Source: Gymnogyps californianus (lineage: Eukaryota; Chordata; Aves; Accipitriformes; Cathartidae). From it: DNA of 64,000 bases. Position 1 is the stretch's first letter; each line of letters starts with the position of its first letter. The notes under the pieces are model-generated. The model was not told the DNA's origin, did not search any database, and saw only the letters and a program-made list of their open reading frames with translations. Below, in pieces: positions 60,407-64,000 of the stretch. The stretch covers positions 33,087,502 through 33,151,501 of the forward strand of contig NC_059477.1 of the NCBI RefSeq assembly GCF_018139145.2. The letters are read 5' to 3'. The position numbers and the translations under genes were made by a program.

Positions 60407-63400
60407 CTGGAGGAAGAGGAGAGAACACAGAGTTGATTATATTGTTCTTTAAAGACCCCGAGCAGTCTTAAATACATGTATTTCAAGAGATCACACATAT
60501 TTTGTGACATTGCTAAATGAACAGAGCGAGCTCTGGGAAAGCAGCAATTTAACTGGTCTGTGGTATAAAGTGCAAGCAATTAATACAGGAAAATTATCCC
60601 ATAAAAGTAATTTAACACTGAACATCCTGTACCGACAGAGCCATTTGACAAGCTCATATACAAGAAATTCTTTGTCACTTGGAGCAATTGCAGCAAAGCA
60701 GCAGCTATTAGATTCCCCTTAAGTAACTGGAAGTGAGTTTATTTCAGGAGAGATCACTTATATACAGAGCACATCATACAGGAAAAGCTGCCCAGGCTTC
60801 CAACCATCCAAAACAGGAAGACAAATCCCTGCGTCCCAGAGGGGAAAACCAATCCTGAAAGAAAATCCACAGTAAAACCAAATCAAAATTGCCACTTAAA
60901 CAAATGGCATCTCAAAAAATATGCTCCGAAGGATATAATACAATGACCTTACTTTCCTGTCTTCAATGAGAAAAGAATTTCCTTTGGCCAACACGAAACT
61001 TAAAAAAAAAAATCTTTAAAGCCACAGTGCTAACAAGGCTGGGTTTATTACCGGTTTCTAGTGAGCACCCTTTCAAATGGGGAGCATCTCCTGCAGGCGC
61101 GGAGGGAAAGGAGGGCAGCTCATGGTCTATCACACAGAAGCGAGGACTGGGGTCCCCCTGCGCAGGTCCCCGCTGTCAAGAGCTGCAAGCACAGGCAGCA
61201 TATCTGAAAAAACCCCACCCAAATACACAAAACCCCATAATATGAACACTGTGCAAGAAAGCTCTGAAATGGGAGTGCTCCTGGTACCGTGGTGTAAGGA
61301 CATGGGCAGACACAGCCAAGGAGACTAAGGTCTAGGGTCACCTGAGCCATCCTCAAGTCCTGCAAGACCACACGAGTCTGACAGCCAGCAGCCAGCCACA
61401 GAGAAAGGCGAGGCACGGGGAGTAACACCAGCACAAAGGCCAGGCAGGGAGAAAACCCCCAAATTTTGGTCCAGATCTGTCCTGCCCATATTCCACTGAA
61501 GCGAGCTGCTGGAGATGCAGACAGACATCCGTGGCAGAGGATGTCACCGAATGCAGGTCCCCTGCATCTCAGATGTCCTTTGCTCCCACCCCTCCTCTCA
61601 TGGAAAATAAGGTCTAAATGAACATGGGTCCTCCCAGCTTCTGCCCCTGTTGACGTCAGGTGGCGCATGCTTTATTAGAAGGAACTACAAAAACTTACAT
61701 GGCTAAAGATGATTCAAGCTACATCTGCCTTTTCCTCATCTATGAAATCCGCACGCAGCAAAAAGGAGATTGGGTAAAAAGCCATAAAATGCTTGCTGTT
61801 TGGGAAGGCATGTAAAATTAATGTTGTGGTCCAGAACCGTACAAACCTCCTACCACAACACTTCTTTTCCCCAAGAAAATCCACTTGGCCTTGTGAATTT
61901 TATTGTGTGGGACAGAAGAAACTTGAGAGAAAGATGAGCAGATACCAGCTTCCATTAGACCAATGGACAGACACTCGATGGGGAATCTTCCCTTCCCTCT
62001 CCTCTAATCCTGCTCTGCTCTGAGAAATATTTGGAAGAAACAATCAGTTGTGCCAGACATTGTATATTATTTTAGCTGCCAAAAATGCTTGCATTTAAAT
62101 GTACTACTCGACATTCAACTCAGGGTTAGAGGGGAAGAGTCCTTTTCACTGAGGCCGATGAAAGGGTTTGCTGGGGGTTTTGAGCACCGAGAGTATGAAT
62201 ACTTTGTAAGAAATTGGCACTCTGAGCTCATTAGAAGTGAAATTACTGAATCTCATTTTTATGTTTAAAAAGCCAAACAAGTATTGTAAGGGAGAAAAGC
62301 AGCCAAGCACTCGCTCACGTGTGAGTGACAGAAAGGGAGAGTTTGCATGTTGGATGTGTAATGGTCTCTCCCCACCCCTCTCTCTCCAAAGTCATTAAAA
62401 TCTAAAGCAGCTCGTAATAACTCAAAGAAGCAACATGAATATTGGGATTGCACCATTGTTTTGTACCATACTAGGGAAAAGAAATCTGAATTTGTTTTTT
62501 GTTTGGGGTTTTTTGTTTGGGTGGTTTTTTTTTAACATATTTAACATTATTAAATATCTTCACATTCTTTACTGGGAGGTTTTTCATCCCCCCCCCCCCC
62601 CCGAGGGTTTTGAAGTTAAAACACAGCTTTAACAATCTCTTTCTCTTCAGCTGATTCATTTAAAGCTGATTCTTTTAGTTACCGCACTTTTCGCCCACTA
62701 AGTCTGTCACATTGACATACAAAGACGTTGCCTTAAAGAAGGTAGGCTCATTCTTTTTTCCCCTGAAACAGAGGTGATTTTTTTACCTTAGCAGGAAGTG
62801 GCAGGAGCCCCACCAATAATCTGGAGTTTATTTTGGGGGCTGGAGAAAGTTTAGGGCTACGATTACTTAAGAAAGAAAATGAAGCCAGAGTTTCAAATTG
62901 ATATTTTAGATTAAAACCATGTTACAAATCAAATAAATGGCAAACATCTCAATTTTAAATTAATCACAAAAAATTGTGTCAAATATGATGAACCCATGAT
63001 TTTGGATTATGCTGAATAATAGAAAATTATATCCCATATCCCATTTAAAGTAAGACAGTGACACATACCAAAATCCTTTGCTCTCTTTTTAAAGGCCTGC
63101 AATGATAAGGTTCATTGCCTGTAGCACTACAAACCTCCCTCATGTATATACACCCATGTGGAATGTCTTGAGTTTAATAATCCTATTGCTCGCCCTGCAA
63201 TTACAGCCTGCTAGATATGGAAATGTAAGCTTCGCTTGACTTAGTAAAGATAAGCAGTGGGGTTCTTTAGAGATTTCAATTTGGTCTAAGCTTTCACCAA
63301 CAAGAAAGGATACACTGAATAAAATACAGCATTTATCATTAGACCACATTAGCATATTTTAGCTCTTAAAGCTATTGCTGGGTGATTATGCCAAGATTCA

Positions 63401-63605
63401 GCATTACTGGATATGCTGGTGAATGCAAAGCTATTCAAATCAATTGTACACTGGGATTTGCAAGGGGGAAATCCCCCTGAATTTCAATGAGGGATGGGTA
63501 CCCAAATTCCTTAGGCTTTTGGAAAAGTTCAAGCATTCAGTAAGGCAGATGGCAACCCAAAAGCACCATTATATAAACCCACACTGGGTTATTTGAACAA
63601 GTTAC
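60407..63605. other. SLC12A8 intron
   Basis: About 3.2 kb without an exon. A C homopolymer lies at about 62588-62602, and T-rich tracts lie nearby. No repeat family was recognised. Confidence 0.55.
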
Positions 63606-63693
63606 CTTCTCTGCTATCATGAAGTCATAGCGGAGTGACTGACGGGTACAAATGGCTCCCAGCAAAAAAACAAAGACCATGTACAGAAACCAC
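63606..63693 (-). CDS. SLC12A8: SLC12A8 exon, membrane segment
   Basis: An 88-nt exon with acceptor TATTGTTTGCAG and donor GAGAAG|gtaact. After one base finishing the previous codon it reads WFLYMVFVFLLGAICTRQSL and RYDFMIAEK. This matches the human FVFLLG-ICTREALR-DFLIAEK segment, and it ends in phase 0 so that [10 protein letters not shown] follows directly. Confidence 0.95.
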
Positions 63694-64000
63694 CTGCAAA
63701 CAATAAAAATAAACTATTTTCTTCCAGCAAGAGAAGACTATTGAGAATTCTGCCCATTAGCAGAGCCAGGAGGAGGTCAAGTACCCGCAAGCTGGGTCTT
63801 CAATCACTCTGCATGGGCTGTTCCTGCATGATTTAGCCTCAGGGCTATATTTAACACCGGCCCACGTTACTTACCCACTACAATGTACCAAGGACAGCCG
63901 CAGCGTGACTGTACGGTACCCCTGAGGGGAACATACCTGTACTCTTTATGTGTGCATGGAAGGAATAACCCAGTCCTGAGGGCAGGCTTTTTAATAGGGC
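63694..64000. other. SLC12A8 intron, window edge
   Basis: No exon is seen before the window ends. The remaining SLC12A8 exons should lie to the right. Confidence 0.6.

Larger units (their letters stand above)
48158..64000 (-). other. SLC12A8: SLC12A8 gene, 3' part (seven exons)
   Basis: Spanning entry for the exons listed below. SLC12A8 (CCC9) is a divergent member of the SLC12 cation-chloride cotransporter family in the APC superfamily. It has been reported as a nicotinamide mononucleotide transporter, a claim that is debated (family knowledge). The seven exons give about half of the protein and match my memory of human SLC12A8 at many points ([52 protein letters not shown]). Exon phases agree at every junction (0, 0, 1, 0, 1, 0 after the seven-base-checked joins, with the 51003 exon leaving in phase 2). 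The upstream exons lie beyond position 64000. Confidence 0.95.

Overview
This is vertebrate genomic DNA, almost certainly from a bird. The genes are intron-rich with GT-AG splice sites. The repeats are CR1 LINE tails and an avian-type retroviral solo LTR. Two neighbouring genes of the human 3q21 HEG1-SLC12A8 block are recognisable, both on the minus strand, in the same order and orientation as I recall for mammals. All exon calls come from reading splice sites, codon phase and remembered homology; no alignment was run.

Right part (48158-64000): the 3' half of SLC12A8, a cation-chloride-cotransporter-family membrane transporter. Seven consecutive exons give the later membrane helices, the long hydrophilic loop, a last hydrophobic segment, and the conserved cytosolic tail with its stop codon. 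Phases agree at every junction, but one exon carries an apparent one-base frame break.

Middle (37399-48157): the intergenic interval. It holds a GC-rich CpG island at the HEG1 promoter end and a solo LTR at about 44.2-44.8 kb. I see no convincing gene between the two.

Left part (1-37398): HEG1, the endothelial and cardiac mucin-like receptor. Exon 1 (signal peptide) lies in the CpG island. After about 20 kb in which I could not assign the next exon(s), a compact array of eleven symmetric phase 1-1 Ser/Thr/Pro-rich exons runs from 17.5 to 7.4 kb. A large mucin exon (6353-4987), an EGF exon (2733-2614) and the first exon of the juxtamembrane SEA-like region (984-890) follow. The transmembrane and KRIT1-binding tail exons lie beyond position 1.

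The most interesting structure is the mucin exon array. Its exons share a starting motif (x-G-S-S-H-x) and, in several, a GGRTLRSL-like block. Two are near-twins 3.4 kb apart whose flanking introns also match, and one extra copy (about 12.54-12.73 kb) is decayed. This looks like birth-and-death expansion of a glycosylated stalk. Also notable are a perfect 45-bp-arm palindrome just inside HEG1 intron 1 and three single-base frame breaks, two of them in short homopolymers. The latter suggest residual assembly indels rather than gene loss.
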